Notes: generated by a model not told the origin, from the sequence alone. A stretch of 64,000 bases of DNA from Oscillospiraceae bacterium (GCA_017829075.1 JAGAJA010000061.1:120922-184921); one strand, 5' to 3'; positions 9,401-18,056 are shown, numbered from the stretch's first letter. Made by a program: numbers and translations.

Positions 9401-10948
9401 ATGGAAGAATTAAACAGACAGACGGACGCTGTGTTCATGAATGAAACACTGTTCGACGGTCAGGCGGAACAGGGAGTGGAGCTTGATTATGTTCTGCCGG
9501 ACTACTATCCGGAGATTTTCAGGATCTTAAAGTGCTGCCTTTCGCCAAGAGTGATTTCCGCCGCGGTTTCCGGCAATAAGCTCCTGCTGGACGGAGTTGT
9601 TCTTATCAAGGTGCTTTATCTTGAGGAAAACAGCACGGCGCTTCACTGCGTAGAGCAGCGTTACACCTACTCAAAGACGGTGGATATCGCAGGAAAGGCA
9701 GAGAACCTCTGTGGAAATCCTGTGATCACGGTAATTCCGAGGACAGACTACTGCAACTGCCGTGCGGTAAGCAGCCGCAGGATCGATGTGCGCGGAGCGG
9801 TTAGCTGCAAAATCAGCGTAACCTGCCCATCAAAGTTCAATCTGCCCGCAATCCCGGCGGGAATGCAGGTACTCAGCCGGAACATAACCTGCTGCACCGA
9901 GCCTATCTACACCGACAAGCAGCTATCTATCCGCGAGGAGATAGAAACCGGCGCTTCCGGAATTGAGTACATAGTAAGCGCCGACGCAGTGCCGCATATT
10001 GATGACGTTAGGATAATCGCAAACAAGGCGGTGGTGAAAGGCACAGTTACAGTCAGCGCTCTTTATGGAGTACACAGCGCGGAGCACAGCGGCTGCGATG
10101 AGCTGGAGAAAATGACCGCAGACATTCCTGTAAGCCAGATAATAGATATGCCGGGACTTACCGATCAGCACAACTGCCGTCCGGAATTCACTGTACGCAA
10201 CTGCGAGCTTATCCCGAAATCGGACAGCGGAATTATTTCCTGCGAGATCCTTCTGGAATGCCGCTGCACGGCATCTCAGGAAACAACTATCGCTCTCCCC
10301 TGCGACGTTTACTCCACGGATTTTGAGAGCGACTTTACAGCTTCCACGCTGAAAATACCGGTAAATCAGCGCACTGTTTCCGGTCAGCTTTCGCTGAAAT
10401 CCTCATTATCCAGCGACAGCGGAGAGATAGCCTCCGTATGGGACTGCCGCAGCGAGCTTTACAATGTTATCTGCCGCCCGGACGGTGAAAACGGACTTCT
10501 TGTCACCGGACAGCTTTGCGTTCAGGCGATAGGAAAAGGCTCCGGCGGAGTTCCGTTCTTTACGGAAAAGCAGGAGGCGTTCGAACAGGTTATCCCTGCG
10601 GCGGGAGTTCTGCCTGATACTTCGATTTCCCACAGAGAGATAGTTACGGACACGGGATTTTCGATACGCTCCGACGGCTCGCTGGACGTTACAGCTCAGG
10701 CGGAGTTCACAGGAAATCTTGCCGACAATCAGCAGGTAAATGCTATCAGCAGCGCAACACTCCATGAGGATAAGCCCAAGGAGAAAACAGATGAATTTGC
10801 ACTGCGGATCTGCTACACGAACGGCGGAGAGAACTGCTGGGATATCGCCAAGCACTATAATACCACCGTTGACGCAATAATGAACGAAAACGACATAGAA
10901 AACCGGGACGCTGAGCTGAGCGGAATGGTTATTATTCCCATTGTGTGA
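9401..10948 (+). CDS. sipL: SpoIVA-interacting protein SipL (SPOCS/DUF3794 repeats plus LysM)
   Basis: 515-residue spore morphogenesis protein. The N-terminal three quarters hold repeated SPOCS (DUF3794) beta-rich modules, and the last 50 residues (from about 465) form a LysM domain ending SGMVIIPIV. This matches SipL of Clostridioides difficile, which binds SpoIVA through its LysM domain and anchors the coat on the forespore. The start is the ATG at 9401 because GGAGG lies 5 bases before it; an in-frame ATG at 9344 has no ribosome site and falls inside the putative promoter. spoIVA follows after 11 bases, supporting a two-gene partner operon. Confidence 0.9.
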   Translation: MEELNRQTDAVFMNETLFDGQAEQGVELDYVLPDYYPEIFRILKCCLSPRVISAAVSGNKLLLDGVVLIKVLYLEENSTALHCVEQRYTYSKTVDIAGKAENLCGNPVITVIPRTDYCNCRAVSSRRIDVRGAVSCKISVTCPSKFNLPAIPAGMQVLSRNITCCTEPIYTDKQLSIREEIETGASGIEYIVSADAVPHIDDVRIIANKAVVKGTVTVSALYGVHSAEHSGCDELEKMTADIPVSQIIDMPGLTDQHNCRPEFTVRNCELIPKSDSGIISCEILLECRCTASQETTIALPCDVYSTDFESDFTASTLKIPVNQRTVSGQLSLKSSLSSDSGEIASVWDCRSELYNVICRPDGENGLLVTGQLCVQAIGKGSGGVPFFTEKQEAFEQVIPAAGVLPDTSISHREIVTDTGFSIRSDGSLDVTAQAEFTGNLADNQQVNAISSATLHEDKPKEKTDEFALRICYTNGGENCWDIAKHYNTTVDAIMNENDIENRDAELSGMVIIPIV

Positions 10949-10959
10949 GGAGCGTGAAC

Positions 10960-12435
10960 ATGAATAATTCAATCTATTCAGATATTGCCAGACGCACAGA
11001 CGGCAATATCTACCTCGGTATCGTAGGACCTGTGCGGTCAGGAAAATCCACCTTTATAACAAGGCTTATGAATACTCTGGTTATCCCTAACATAACCGAC
11101 GATTTCCAGCGCGGACGCGCCAACGATGAGCTGCCCCAGTCCTCCGCCGGAAAGACGATCATGACCACCGAACCGAAATTCGTCCCGGAAAAGGCGGTAA
11201 GCATTGTCCTCGACGACGGCGTGAAGATGAACGTGCGGCTGATTGACTGCGTAGGCTACATAGTTCCGAGCGCGATAGGATATATCGAAAACGAGGCTCC
11301 GCGCATGGTTATGACGCCGTGGTTTGACGAGGAAGTTCCGTTCAACATGGCTGCTGAGGTAGGTACACGCAAAGTCATCACCGAGCACTCTACTATCGGC
11401 ATTGTTGTGACGACAGACGGAAGTATCACTGACATTCCCAGAGAGGAATATCAGGCGGCGGAGGAACGCATAATCACAGAGCTTACAGAGATCAACAAGC
11501 CTTTTGTTGTACTGCTCAACTGCCAGAATCCGAATTCTCCGGAGAGCAGAAAGCTTGCTGCGGACATGGAGCAGAAATACTCCGCTCCGGTCATGGCGGT
11601 CAACTGCCTTGACATCAATGAGGATCAGATCAAGGAACTTCTCGGCAAAGTACTGCTTCAGTTCCCCGTCAGCGAGATCAAGGTGAGAATGCCGAAATGG
11701 GTAACGGCTCTCGGCAAGGAACATTGGCTCAAAAAGGAGCTTTTCAACTGCCTCAAAACTGCGGCTTCAAAGGTCAGCGGAATAAGCGACATCAAAACCT
11801 GCGCGGAGGAGATCTCCGGCTGCGAATATGTCACAAGGGTAATTCCGGAGGACGTTGACCTCGGTACAGGCTGCGGAGTGATCGACATTACCCTCAGGAA
11901 CGAGCTGTTCTATCAGATACTGGGCGAAACCACCGGACTGGAGCTTCATGACGAGAGCGACCTTATGCCCTGCATGATAGGGCTTGCCCAGATCAAGAGC
12001 AAGTATGAACGGGTACGCGGCGCGCTGGAGGAGGTAGAAGCTACCGGGTATGGAATTGTAATGCCGACAATGGACGAACTGACCCTTGAAGAGCCTAAGA
12101 TCATCAAGCAGGGCGGCAAATACGGTGTCCGGCTCAAGGCGAGCGCTCCTTCGATCCACATGATGTCAGCGGATATCACCACCGAAATAAACCCGATTGT
12201 CGGCAGCGAGAAGCAGTCAGAGGAGCTTATCGCCTACCTGCTGACCGATTTCGAGGAAAATCCAAAGAAGATCTGGGAGAGCAACATATTCGGAAAGTCA
12301 CTGCATGAACTGGTGAACGAAGGGCTTCACAACAAGCTTTACAGAATGCCCGCAGACGCGCGAATGAAGCTTCAGGAAACGATCCAGCGTATCATTAACG
12401 AGGGCTGCGGCGGACTTATATGTATTATCCTGTAA
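10960..12435 (+). CDS. spoIVA: Stage IV sporulation protein A, coat basement-layer ATPase
   Basis: SpoIVA polymerises with ATP hydrolysis on the outer forespore membrane and forms the platform for coat and cortex assembly. The N-terminus begins MNNSIYSDIARRTDGNIYLG, followed by Walker A GPVRSGKST (residues 23-31). The length of 491 residues is that of the family (492 in B. subtilis). The C-terminus ends in hydrophobic LICIIL preceded by GCGG, comparable with the membrane-contacting tail of the family. The ATG at 10960 has GAGGAG 7 bases upstream; an upstream GTG at 10945 overlaps the preceding stop and lacks a site. Its adjacency to sipL reflects the known physical interaction. Confidence 0.96.
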   Translation: MNNSIYSDIARRTDGNIYLGIVGPVRSGKSTFITRLMNTLVIPNITDDFQRGRANDELPQSSAGKTIMTTEPKFVPEKAVSIVLDDGVKMNVRLIDCVGYIVPSAIGYIENEAPRMVMTPWFDEEVPFNMAAEVGTRKVITEHSTIGIVVTTDGSITDIPREEYQAAEERIITELTEINKPFVVLLNCQNPNSPESRKLAADMEQKYSAPVMAVNCLDINEDQIKELLGKVLLQFPVSEIKVRMPKWVTALGKEHWLKKELFNCLKTAASKVSGISDIKTCAEEISGCEYVTRVIPEDVDLGTGCGVIDITLRNELFYQILGETTGLELHDESDLMPCMIGLAQIKSKYERVRGALEEVEATGYGIVMPTMDELTLEEPKIIKQGGKYGVRLKASAPSIHMMSADITTEINPIVGSEKQSEELIAYLLTDFEENPKKIWESNIFGKSLHELVNEGLHNKLYRMPADARMKLQETIQRIINEGCGGLICIIL

Positions 12436-12461
12436 TTCTGAAAATCACAACAATACGGAAA

Positions 12462-12483
12462 TCCCCCCGCTGCTGCGAGGGGA
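12462..12483 (+). terminator. Terminator after spoIVA
   Basis: TCCCC...GGGGA stem with an inner CGC/GCG pair, followed by CTTCTTTTATTTTC. It lies 26 bases after the spoIVA stop and between two convergent genes. Confidence 0.65.
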
Positions 12484-12508
12484 CTTCTTTTATTTTCAGT
12501 AAATCAGG

Positions 12509-12691
12509 TTACTGAGCGCTGTTCTTCTGGGTGTAGCTTGCGATCATGTCCTTTACCATCTGACCGCCGATAGAACCAGCCTGTCTAGCGGTAAGGTCGC
12601 CGTTGTAGCCGTTGTTCAGCGGAACGCCAACCTCGCTGGCTGCCTGCATCTTGATGCTGTTGAGTGCGCTCTTGGTCTGCTTAGAAGCCAT
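12509..12691 (-). CDS. Alpha/beta-type small acid-soluble spore protein
   Basis: 60-residue SASP that coats and protects DNA in the dormant spore and feeds germination by its degradation. The family core is present: a KLEVA-like stretch ALNSIKMQAASEVGVPL with the GPR protease site region (EVGV), then NGYNGDLTARQAGSIGGQMVKDMI, which closely matches the second conserved SASP helix. AAAGGAG precedes the ATG by about 9 bases. In Bacillus such genes are transcribed by SigG; I could not find a convincing SigG promoter here. It lies convergent to spoIVA. Confidence 0.95.
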   Translation of the reverse strand: MASKQTKSALNSIKMQAASEVGVPLNNGYNGDLTARQAGSIGGQMVKDMIASYTQKNSAQ

Positions 12692-12735
12692 AGTATTAAT
12701 CTCCTTTAATTGAAAATAATCTGTGAAAGTCCGCA

Positions 12736-12772
12736 GCTTCCGCTCCGGTTCTTTCTATGCAGGAGCGGAAGC
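12736..12772. repeat. Long hairpin between perR and the SASP gene
   Basis: GCTTCCGCTCC (12736-12746) and GGAGCGGAAGC (12762-12772) form an 11-base perfect stem. It lies downstream of perR on the minus strand, but no T run follows in that direction, so it is a weak perR terminator candidate. A short T run follows on the plus strand. Confidence 0.5.
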
Positions 12773-12853
12773 GTTTTACTTCGCCCTTGCAGTTATATTA
12801 TTTTCACCGACGGCTTTTTTATTAAAGGAAATTGTTTCACAAACTATATGAAA

Positions 12854-13252
12854 TTATTGCTCAGAATTATTCAATTCACCCGAAAGGCATTCGCGGCAAA
12901 CGCCTTTTAAATTAAGTGTAACGCGGGTTATCCTATGCCCCTCAGCGCTCATAACAGTCTGCGGAATCCCCTCAAGGCAGTCAAGCTCTACATCAAATAC
13001 CCGCAGGCATTTCTCACAGATCATGTGATAATGCCGATCTGTTCTGCCGTCAAATCGGTCGCTTCCGTCTGCGATGGGTATTTTCAGCAGCATTCCCGCC
13101 TCGCTTAGCTGATTTAGATTTCGGTAAACCGTTCCAAGACTCAGGTTTGGATTATCGTTCTTGAGGGAATGATAAACTTCCTCCGCAGTCGGGTGGGTCG
13201 GATATTTCATGACCTGATTATATATTATCTCTCTCTGTCGTGAAAAATTCAC
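12854..13252 (-). CDS. perR: PerR-type Fur family peroxide/metal-responsive repressor
   Basis: 132-residue Fur-family regulator with an N-terminal winged helix (TVYRNLNQL recognition helix) and a C-terminal dimer/metal domain. Two CxxC pairs (CEKC, CREC) form the structural zinc site. All five regulatory-site ligands of PerR can be aligned: His in THPTAEE, Asp in RFDG, both His in HYH, and Asp in VFDVE. The Asp, rather than Glu, at the last position favours PerR over Fur. The best start is GTG at 13252 with GGGGAG 4 bases upstream; in-frame ATGs at 13273 and 13279 lack a site. It is probably autoregulated by the adjacent Fur-like box. Confidence 0.88.
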   Translation of the reverse strand: MNFSRQREIIYNQVMKYPTHPTAEEVYHSLKNDNPNLSLGTVYRNLNQLSEAGMLLKIPIADGSDRFDGRTDRHYHMICEKCLRVFDVELDCLEGIPQTVMSAEGHRITRVTLNLKGVCRECLSGELNNSEQ

Positions 13253-13288
13253 AATTCTCCCCTTACCTTTCATATACATAGATAAAAC

Positions 13289-13307
13289 AATAACCATTAC
13301 TATTATT
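13289..13307 (-). promoter_or_regulatory. Fur/PerR-box-like palindrome over the perR start site
   Basis: A 19-base imperfect palindrome agrees with 13 of 19 positions of the classical Fur box. It overlaps the predicted transcription start of perR, just downstream of the -10 at 13311-13316. This is the expected place for autorepression, but the match is modest. Confidence 0.4.
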
Positions 13308-13310
13308 TTC

Positions 13311-13339
13311 ATTATATCATATATGTTCAGAAAAGTCAA
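13311..13339 (-). promoter_or_regulatory. SigA promoter for perR
   Basis: On the minus strand TTGACT (13334-13339), a 17-base spacer and a perfect TATAAT (13311-13316). Its -35 abuts the T run of the terminator of the preceding gene. Confidence 0.75.
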
Positions 13340-13358
13340 TATAAAAAATAAAAAGAAT

Positions 13359-13381
13359 ACAGCCCGGTGAAGTCGGGCTGT
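13359..13381 (-). terminator. Terminator of the CobW/mtnA/amidohydrolase genes
   Basis: ACAGCCCG...CGGGCTGT stem beginning about 10 bases after the amidohydrolase stop, followed on the minus strand by ATTCTTTTTATTTTTTA. Confidence 0.85.
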
Positions 13382-13391
13382 AAAATCCTGA

Positions 13392-14660
13392 TTATCCGCA
13401 AATCTCCCGCGCAAGCTTTTCGGCTCTGGAATAAATCTCCTGAGGATCAACTGTTGTAAAGCTTCCGTTTTCGTACAATATTTTTCCGTCAATTACCGTC
13501 ATTACAACGTTCTGCTTAGTTCCGGCGTATACAAGGTTTTTGGGGATATTGTGTATCGGCTGCATATTCGGCTGCATAAGGTCGATCACAGCAAGGTCAG
13601 CTTTCTTACCCGGAGCAAGCACTTCGCAGTCAGTAAGACCCATGGCAAGCGCGCCGCCGGAGCATGCCATTTTCAGCACATCAAACGCCGGGAATGCCGC
13701 CGCGTCATTCTCGCGGTACTTCTGGAGCGCAGTCACGAGGAACATTTCCCGGAACATATCCAGACAGTTATTGCTTGCCGCGCCGTCAGTTCCTATCGCC
13801 ATGCGGTCTATTCCCTGCCGCTTCATCTCGCAGAGCGGAGCAATTCCGCTGGCAAGCTTTAGATTTGAGGACGGATTTGTGACTATCCACAGTTCCTTGT
13901 CCTTTGCAATCTGCATATCCCGTTCATCAAACCACACGCAATGAAATCCACCGCCGCCGTATTCCAGCATTCCGAGCTTATCGAAAAACTGAGTCGGGGT
14001 CATTCCGTAACGCTCCTTGCAGCCCTCGACTTCATTTTGGGTTTCGCTGTTGTGGGTGTACATGGGGGCTTTGTACTTCTGGGACAGCTTCGCCATTCCC
14101 TCCAGAGTTTCCCGCTTTGTGGTGTACTCTGCGTGGAAACCAAGCTGATAGCTTATCAGCGAGTTCAGGCTGTTGAATTTATTGTACTCCTCGTCAATCC
14201 CCTCGACAGTGCCGCCGAAATCATTAATTGAGCCGCACAGCACAGTCCGGTATCCCATGTCGATATTCGCCTTTGCATAGCTGTCCAGCTTGAAATACAT
14301 ATCAAAGCTGGAGGTGATGCCGCTTGTGAGGTACTCCATATTCGCAAGCTGGGTGAATACATAGATCGCTTCCTCAGTAAGCTTCGCCTCGTGCGGGAAA
14401 ACCGCATTGTAAAGCCAATCGTTCAGCGGAAGATCGTCCGCGAAGCTGCGCAGGAATGTCATTGCGGAGTGGGTGTGGGCATTCTTGAAGCCGGGAATTA
14501 TCAGCTTTCCGGAAAGGTCTATTTCCCGGTCAAATCCAACGTTTTCCGGCTTTTCCGCGCCAATGTATGAGATCCTGTCATCATCAGTGTGAAGCTCCCC
14601 GGAAATCACCTTATCGTCCTGCATGGTAAGTATTTTTGCGTTGTAAAAGCGTAATTTCAT
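13392..14660 (-). CDS. mtaD: Amidohydrolase, probable methylthioadenosine/S-adenosylhomocysteine deaminase
   Basis: 422-residue metal-dependent hydrolase of the TrzN/MtaD group. Zinc ligands are visible: GFKNAHTHSAM near residue 60, FHAEY, HNSET, and GTDGAASNN near 300. These match deaminases that convert methylthioadenosine or S-adenosylhomocysteine to the inosine form. It lies 15 bases downstream of mtnA, which handles methylthioribose-1-phosphate, so a methylthioadenosine salvage role fits. No dedicated phosphorylase or MTA nucleosidase is seen in the window. Other amidohydrolases such as guanine deaminase are possible but less likely given the neighbour. The symbol is by analogy. Confidence 0.78.
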   Translation of the reverse strand: MKLRFYNAKILTMQDDKVISGELHTDDDRISYIGAEKPENVGFDREIDLSGKLIIPGFKNAHTHSAMTFLRSFADDLPLNDWLYNAVFPHEAKLTEEAIYVFTQLANMEYLTSGITSSFDMYFKLDSYAKANIDMGYRTVLCGSINDFGGTVEGIDEEYNKFNSLNSLISYQLGFHAEYTTKRETLEGMAKLSQKYKAPMYTHNSETQNEVEGCKERYGMTPTQFFDKLGMLEYGGGGFHCVWFDERDMQIAKDKELWIVTNPSSNLKLASGIAPLCEMKRQGIDRMAIGTDGAASNNCLDMFREMFLVTALQKYRENDAAAFPAFDVLKMACSGGALAMGLTDCEVLAPGKKADLAVIDLMQPNMQPIHNIPKNLVYAGTKQNVVMTVIDGKILYENGSFTTVDPQEIYSRAEKLAREICG

Positions 14661-14675
14661 CTTTCCTCCGAAATA

Positions 14676-15716
14676 TCAGCCGCCGAAAAGTTCTTTCAGC
14701 GATTTAGTGTATGGATACCGCGCAATTCCACGCTCGGTTATTATCGCCGTGATAAGCTCCGCATCGGTCACGTCAAACGCGGGATTGAAGCATTTTACCT
14801 CCGGCTCGGCAACAGGCTGCGAAAAGAATTTCGACTTTATCTCCTCGCCGCTGCGCTCTTCGATAACTATTTCTTCCCCGGATTTACAGCCAAAATCAAT
14901 GGTTGAACTTGGGCAGAACACATAAAACGGAATCCCGTGGTATTTTGCATTGACCGCAACTGAACGAGTGCCGATTTTATTTGCGGTGTCGCCATTTGCG
15001 GCTACCCTGTCACAGCCAACGAAACAGGCTTGTATCTTCCCCTGCTTCATAAGCATTGAAGCCGCGCTGTCGCAGATAAGCGTTACGTCAATTCCAGCGT
15101 GGTTTAGCTCAAAGGACGTCAGCCGCGCCCCTTGCAGAAGAGGTCTGGTTTCATCGCTGAACACATGGAAATTATACCCGCGCTCCTTGCCGAGAAGAAG
15201 AGTTCCAAGCCCGGTGCCATATTCCACCGCAGCCAGCGCCCCGGCGTTGCAGTGGGTGAGGATACCGTCGCCGTCCTTGACGAGAGTCAGACCGTACTCC
15301 GAAATAGCGCGGCACATTGCCTTGTCCTCGTCACATATGGAGGCGCACTCAGATTTCAGCGCGGAAAGAAGCTGCTCCCGGTCAGAACTATTCTTCTCCG
15401 CGCAGGAGATCATGCGTTCCACCGCATGGCTAAGATTGACCGCGGTAGGGCGTGAGGAGATTAGATACTCCCCCAGCCGCTGGAATTCCGGCAGGAAATC
15501 CCCTGTTATCTTCCGCGCAAGGACGTACATTCCGAACCCGGCGCATACGCCTATTGCAGGAGCGCCCCGCACCCGCAGCTCAAAAATCGCTTCGTAAAGC
15601 TGCTCGGCGGTTTCAAGTCTGAGGTACTGTATACGGTTCGGCAACAGAGTCTGGTCAAGTATCTCTACTGCGTTTTCGTCCTCAGACAGCCTTACTGTAA
15701 ATATCTTGTCACTCAT
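14676..15716 (-). CDS. mtnA: S-methyl-5-thioribose-1-phosphate isomerase
   Basis: MtnA converts methylthioribose-1-phosphate to methylthioribulose-1-phosphate in methionine salvage; it is related to eIF2B subunits. Seen in the 346 residues: [13 protein letters not shown], the catalytic-Cys stretch THCNAGALA, and CDSAASMLM followed by [17 protein letters not shown] with the catalytic Asp. The start at 15716 sits two bases below the stop of the upstream GTPase gene, so translation may be coupled; the longer frame would overlap that gene by more than 100 bases and is unlikely. It is followed by the amidohydrolase. Confidence 0.93.
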   Translation of the reverse strand: MSDKIFTVRLSEDENAVEILDQTLLPNRIQYLRLETAEQLYEAIFELRVRGAPAIGVCAGFGMYVLARKITGDFLPEFQRLGEYLISSRPTAVNLSHAVERMISCAEKNSSDREQLLSALKSECASICDEDKAMCRAISEYGLTLVKDGDGILTHCNAGALAAVEYGTGLGTLLLGKERGYNFHVFSDETRPLLQGARLTSFELNHAGIDVTLICDSAASMLMKQGKIQACFVGCDRVAANGDTANKIGTRSVAVNAKYHGIPFYVFCPSSTIDFGCKSGEEIVIEERSGEEIKSKFFSQPVAEPEVKCFNPAFDVTDAELITAIITERGIARYPYTKSLKELFGG

Positions 15717-15717
15717 A

Positions 15718-16665
15718 TCAACTGAAGTAAACCAGCTCGCTTGCCGCCGCTTCGGTCGGCTGAATTGAAGCCGCTGCAAGCACAGGGCCTTCGCCCTTGT
15801 ATGCAGACTGCTTCTCGGCAATTATCTTTCCGGTGACCTCTACCCAGTCGCCGTTTTTGAACTTGCCCTCTTCCGGGGACTTGACAAGAATTCCCACCAC
15901 CTGAATATCATCAGCGCAGCAGGTCATGGCGCGGCGGGAGATAACAAAATATCCCTTGGGAACGTTTGAAGCCCGGAAAACCATACCCCGTACCCTGACA
16001 TTCTTTCCGAGATAGCGTTCGGTGCTGCTCATCACGTCGATATACCACAGTCCGAAATCGTCATGAACAACGTCGATCGGGTCTGCATTCAGGTCGTAGG
16101 GCATTTCGTCCTCGCCCTGAAATCCCTGCTCGATAGTGCCGTCATTGTACTCGAACATCATGTCGATTCTCGGATTGAGCGCCTTTATGCTGCGGCGGAG
16201 GGTCTTTTTATCCACTGCGTTCTTTTCACAGCGGTTGAACACAACTATATCCGCAATGGAGAAATTGTCCGACAGAAGCTGGCGCATATTGTTCATATAG
16301 ATCTGATACTTGGAATGGTCAACGAACATGAATATCTGGTAGAATATCCAGTCCTTCGGGGCTTTCTCAGCCATTGTCCGCAGGCTCCACATACCGTTGT
16401 ATTCAAGCATTATCTGAGTAGGTTTGTATTTCTTCACAAGCTCGGTGAGGTGCTCCACATTGAAGTCGTCCTCGTCCTCAATGAACTCAACGTCCGCCTT
16501 TGCCGCCTTTAAGATATCCGGCGCGTATTCCACCTCGCCCTCCTCGCAGGAGATGATAAGCGTCCGCTGTCCCCTTGTGAACTGCTTGTCGCTTATTGTG
16601 TCGAGGATAAAGGAGGTCTTTCCGCTCTCCAGAAATCCGGTTATCATATAAACAGGAAGCTCCAT
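15718..16665 (-). CDS. CobW-like G3E GTPase fused to a TIGR03943-like C-terminal domain
   Basis: 315 residues. The first 190 form a G3E P-loop GTPase ([10 protein letters not shown] at residues 11-20, guanine-recognition NRCE). The last 110 resemble the soluble C-terminal OB-like half of the TIGR03943/DUF1980 (YcgQ) family: [11 protein letters not shown], then [10 protein letters not shown], then [10 protein letters not shown]. The usual metallochaperone CxCC motif is absent; only a lone SCEEGE remains near that position. G3E GTPases insert zinc or other metals, and YcgQ proteins are tied to zinc genes in Bacillus, so a metal-homeostasis role is plausible. The GTPase gene at 16771-17961 lies directly upstream and mtnA directly downstream. 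Confidence 0.78.
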   Translation of the reverse strand: MELPVYMITGFLESGKTSFILDTISDKQFTRGQRTLIISCEEGEVEYAPDILKAAKADVEFIEDEDDFNVEHLTELVKKYKPTQIMLEYNGMWSLRTMAEKAPKDWIFYQIFMFVDHSKYQIYMNNMRQLLSDNFSIADIVVFNRCEKNAVDKKTLRRSIKALNPRIDMMFEYNDGTIEQGFQGEDEMPYDLNADPIDVVHDDFGLWYIDVMSSTERYLGKNVRVRGMVFRASNVPKGYFVISRRAMTCCADDIQVVGILVKSPEEGKFKNGDWVEVTGKIIAEKQSAYKGEGPVLAAASIQPTEAAASELVYFS

Positions 16666-16770
16666 AATGAACTCCTTTCATTTTTGTTAGTATAGAACTC
16701 CGCGCCCGGAGCGCGTTTCTGCATTCAGCAGTAAAGTCTGCCCCGGACTTTGCGGGATATTGACAGTAAA

Positions 16771-17961
16771 TTAAACTCCGAACAACTCTTTGATCTTTGC
16801 TTCTTCAAGCTTTGCGCCGATCACGCACATTCTGCCGGTAACGTCAGCAGAGCCGGTGCGAACCTCGTATTCCTCCGGAACAAAGTCAAAGTGATACCAA
16901 ACACCCTCTGCGCCGGGAACGATACCCTTTGCACGAAGAACAGTGCCGTATTCCTCGCCGGACAGCTTGGAAAGCGCATTTTCAAGCTCTTCCTTGGTGA
17001 ATTTCTTGGCGGTTTCAATGCCGAAGTTTGAGAATACCTCGTCCGCGTCATGGTGGTGATGGTGATGATGTCCGCAGCCGCATTCATCATCATGGTCGTG
17101 GTGGTGATGTTCATGCTCGTCATCATCGTGATCATGGTGGCAGCATTCTCCGTCATGGTGGTGATGCTCGTGTTCGTCATCATCGTGGTCATGGTGGCAG
17201 CATTCTCCATCATGGTGGTGATGCTCGTGCTCGTCATCATCGTGGTCATGGTGGCAGCATTCTCCGTCATGGTGGTGATGTTCGTGCTCGTCATCATCGT
17301 GGTGGTGATGAGAATGACCGCAGACAGGGCAGATATCCTCGTCCTTGAGAAGATCCTCGGCAAAGCTGTTCTTGATCTCCATTGCTTCAAGGATCTGCTT
17401 TCCGTTGATGTCCTCCCACGGAGTTGTAACGATCGTCGCATGGTCGTTAAGCTGTCTTATCATTGCGACAGCCTCGGCAAGCTTGTCCTCGGAGAGCTTC
17501 TGAGAACGGCTGAGAACGATAGTCTTTGCGCTCTCCACCTGATTTTTGTAGAACTCGCCGAAGTTCTTCATATACATCTTGATCTTGGAAGCGTCAACGA
17601 CTGTGGTAGCTGTGTTAAGCACAATATCGCTGCTGTCAACGTCCATTACGGCTTTGAGAACGTCTGAGAGCTTTCCTACGCCGGACGGCTCAATAAGAAT
17701 TCTGTCCGGGGAAAACTCGTCCAGAACCTTTTTCAGAGCCTTTCCGAAATCACCTACCAGTGAGCAGCAGATGCAGCCCTGATTCATTTCAGTTACCTGA
17801 ATTCCTGCGTCCTTCATAAAGCCGCCGTCAATGCCTATCTCACCGAATTCGTTCTCAATGAGAACCAGCTTTTCGCCGGAATAAGCTTCCTTTAACAGCT
17901 TTTTGATAAGCGTAGTCTTACCTGCTCCGAGAAATCCGGAGAAAACATCTATCTTTGTCAT
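16771..17961 (-). CDS. CobW/G3E GTPase metallochaperone with very His-rich repeat array
   Basis: 396-residue G3E GTPase of the zinc-chaperone (COG0523) class: Walker A GFLGAGKTTL at the N-terminus, the metal-binding GCICCS motif near residue 62, and a C-terminal CobW domain of about 90 residues. Between them (about 208-305) lies an Asp/Glu/His/Cys-rich array built of three 19-residue repeats, each with DDDEHEHHHHDGECC followed by HHDH, plus a partial fourth. It then passes into ECGCG and seven histidines. Such loops bind zinc or nickel; here the array could bind many ions. It probably delivers zinc to a client under scarcity. It has its own SigA promoter. Confidence 0.9.
   Translation of the reverse strand: MTKIDVFSGFLGAGKTTLIKKLLKEAYSGEKLVLIENEFGEIGIDGGFMKDAGIQVTEMNQGCICCSLVGDFGKALKKVLDEFSPDRILIEPSGVGKLSDVLKAVMDVDSSDIVLNTATTVVDASKIKMYMKNFGEFYKNQVESAKTIVLSRSQKLSEDKLAEAVAMIRQLNDHATIVTTPWEDINGKQILEAMEIKNSFAEDLLKDEDICPVCGHSHHHHDDDEHEHHHHDGECCHHDHDDDEHEHHHHDGECCHHDHDDDEHEHHHHDGECCHHDHDDDEHEHHHHDHDDECGCGHHHHHHHDADEVFSNFGIETAKKFTKEELENALSKLSGEEYGTVLRAKGIVPGAEGVWYHFDFVPEEYEVRTGSADVTGRMCVIGAKLEEAKIKELFGV
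17099..17310. repeat. 57-base in-frame tandem repeat inside the His-rich GTPase gene
   Basis: Near-identical units begin at 17099, 17156 and 17213, and a partial fourth begins at 17270. The period is 57 bases (19 codons), so gain or loss of a unit keeps the frame. Differences between units are few and mostly silent, a sign of recent duplication. It is a coding minisatellite, not a CRISPR array. Confidence 0.9.
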
Positions 17962-18027
17962 TTAATAGTCCTTCTTTCTGAAATCTGTATATATCGCTCT
18001 TGCCTTTGCAGGAGCTTCCAAATTATT

Positions 18028-18056
18028 ATTTTATCACACTTTATTTAATAAGTCAA
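18028..18056 (-). promoter_or_regulatory. SigA promoter for the two CobW GTPases
   Basis: TTGACT (18051-18056, minus strand), a 17-base spacer and TAAAAT (18028-18033). It lies in the 383-base gap between divergent genes. I looked for a Zur-type palindrome here and did not find a convincing one. The rest of the gap is A/T-rich with no other recognisable signal except the promoter of the mannanase. Confidence 0.6.

Noticed and set aside
17099..17310. Possible CRISPR array
   Set aside because: The units are contiguous 57-base in-frame coding repeats without spacers, inside a GTPase gene, and no cas genes are present.
17050..17667. Hydrophobic Val/Met-rich plus-strand frame over the His-rich repeats
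   Set aside because: It is the complement of the His/Asp codon repeats and looks like a membrane protein only by composition.
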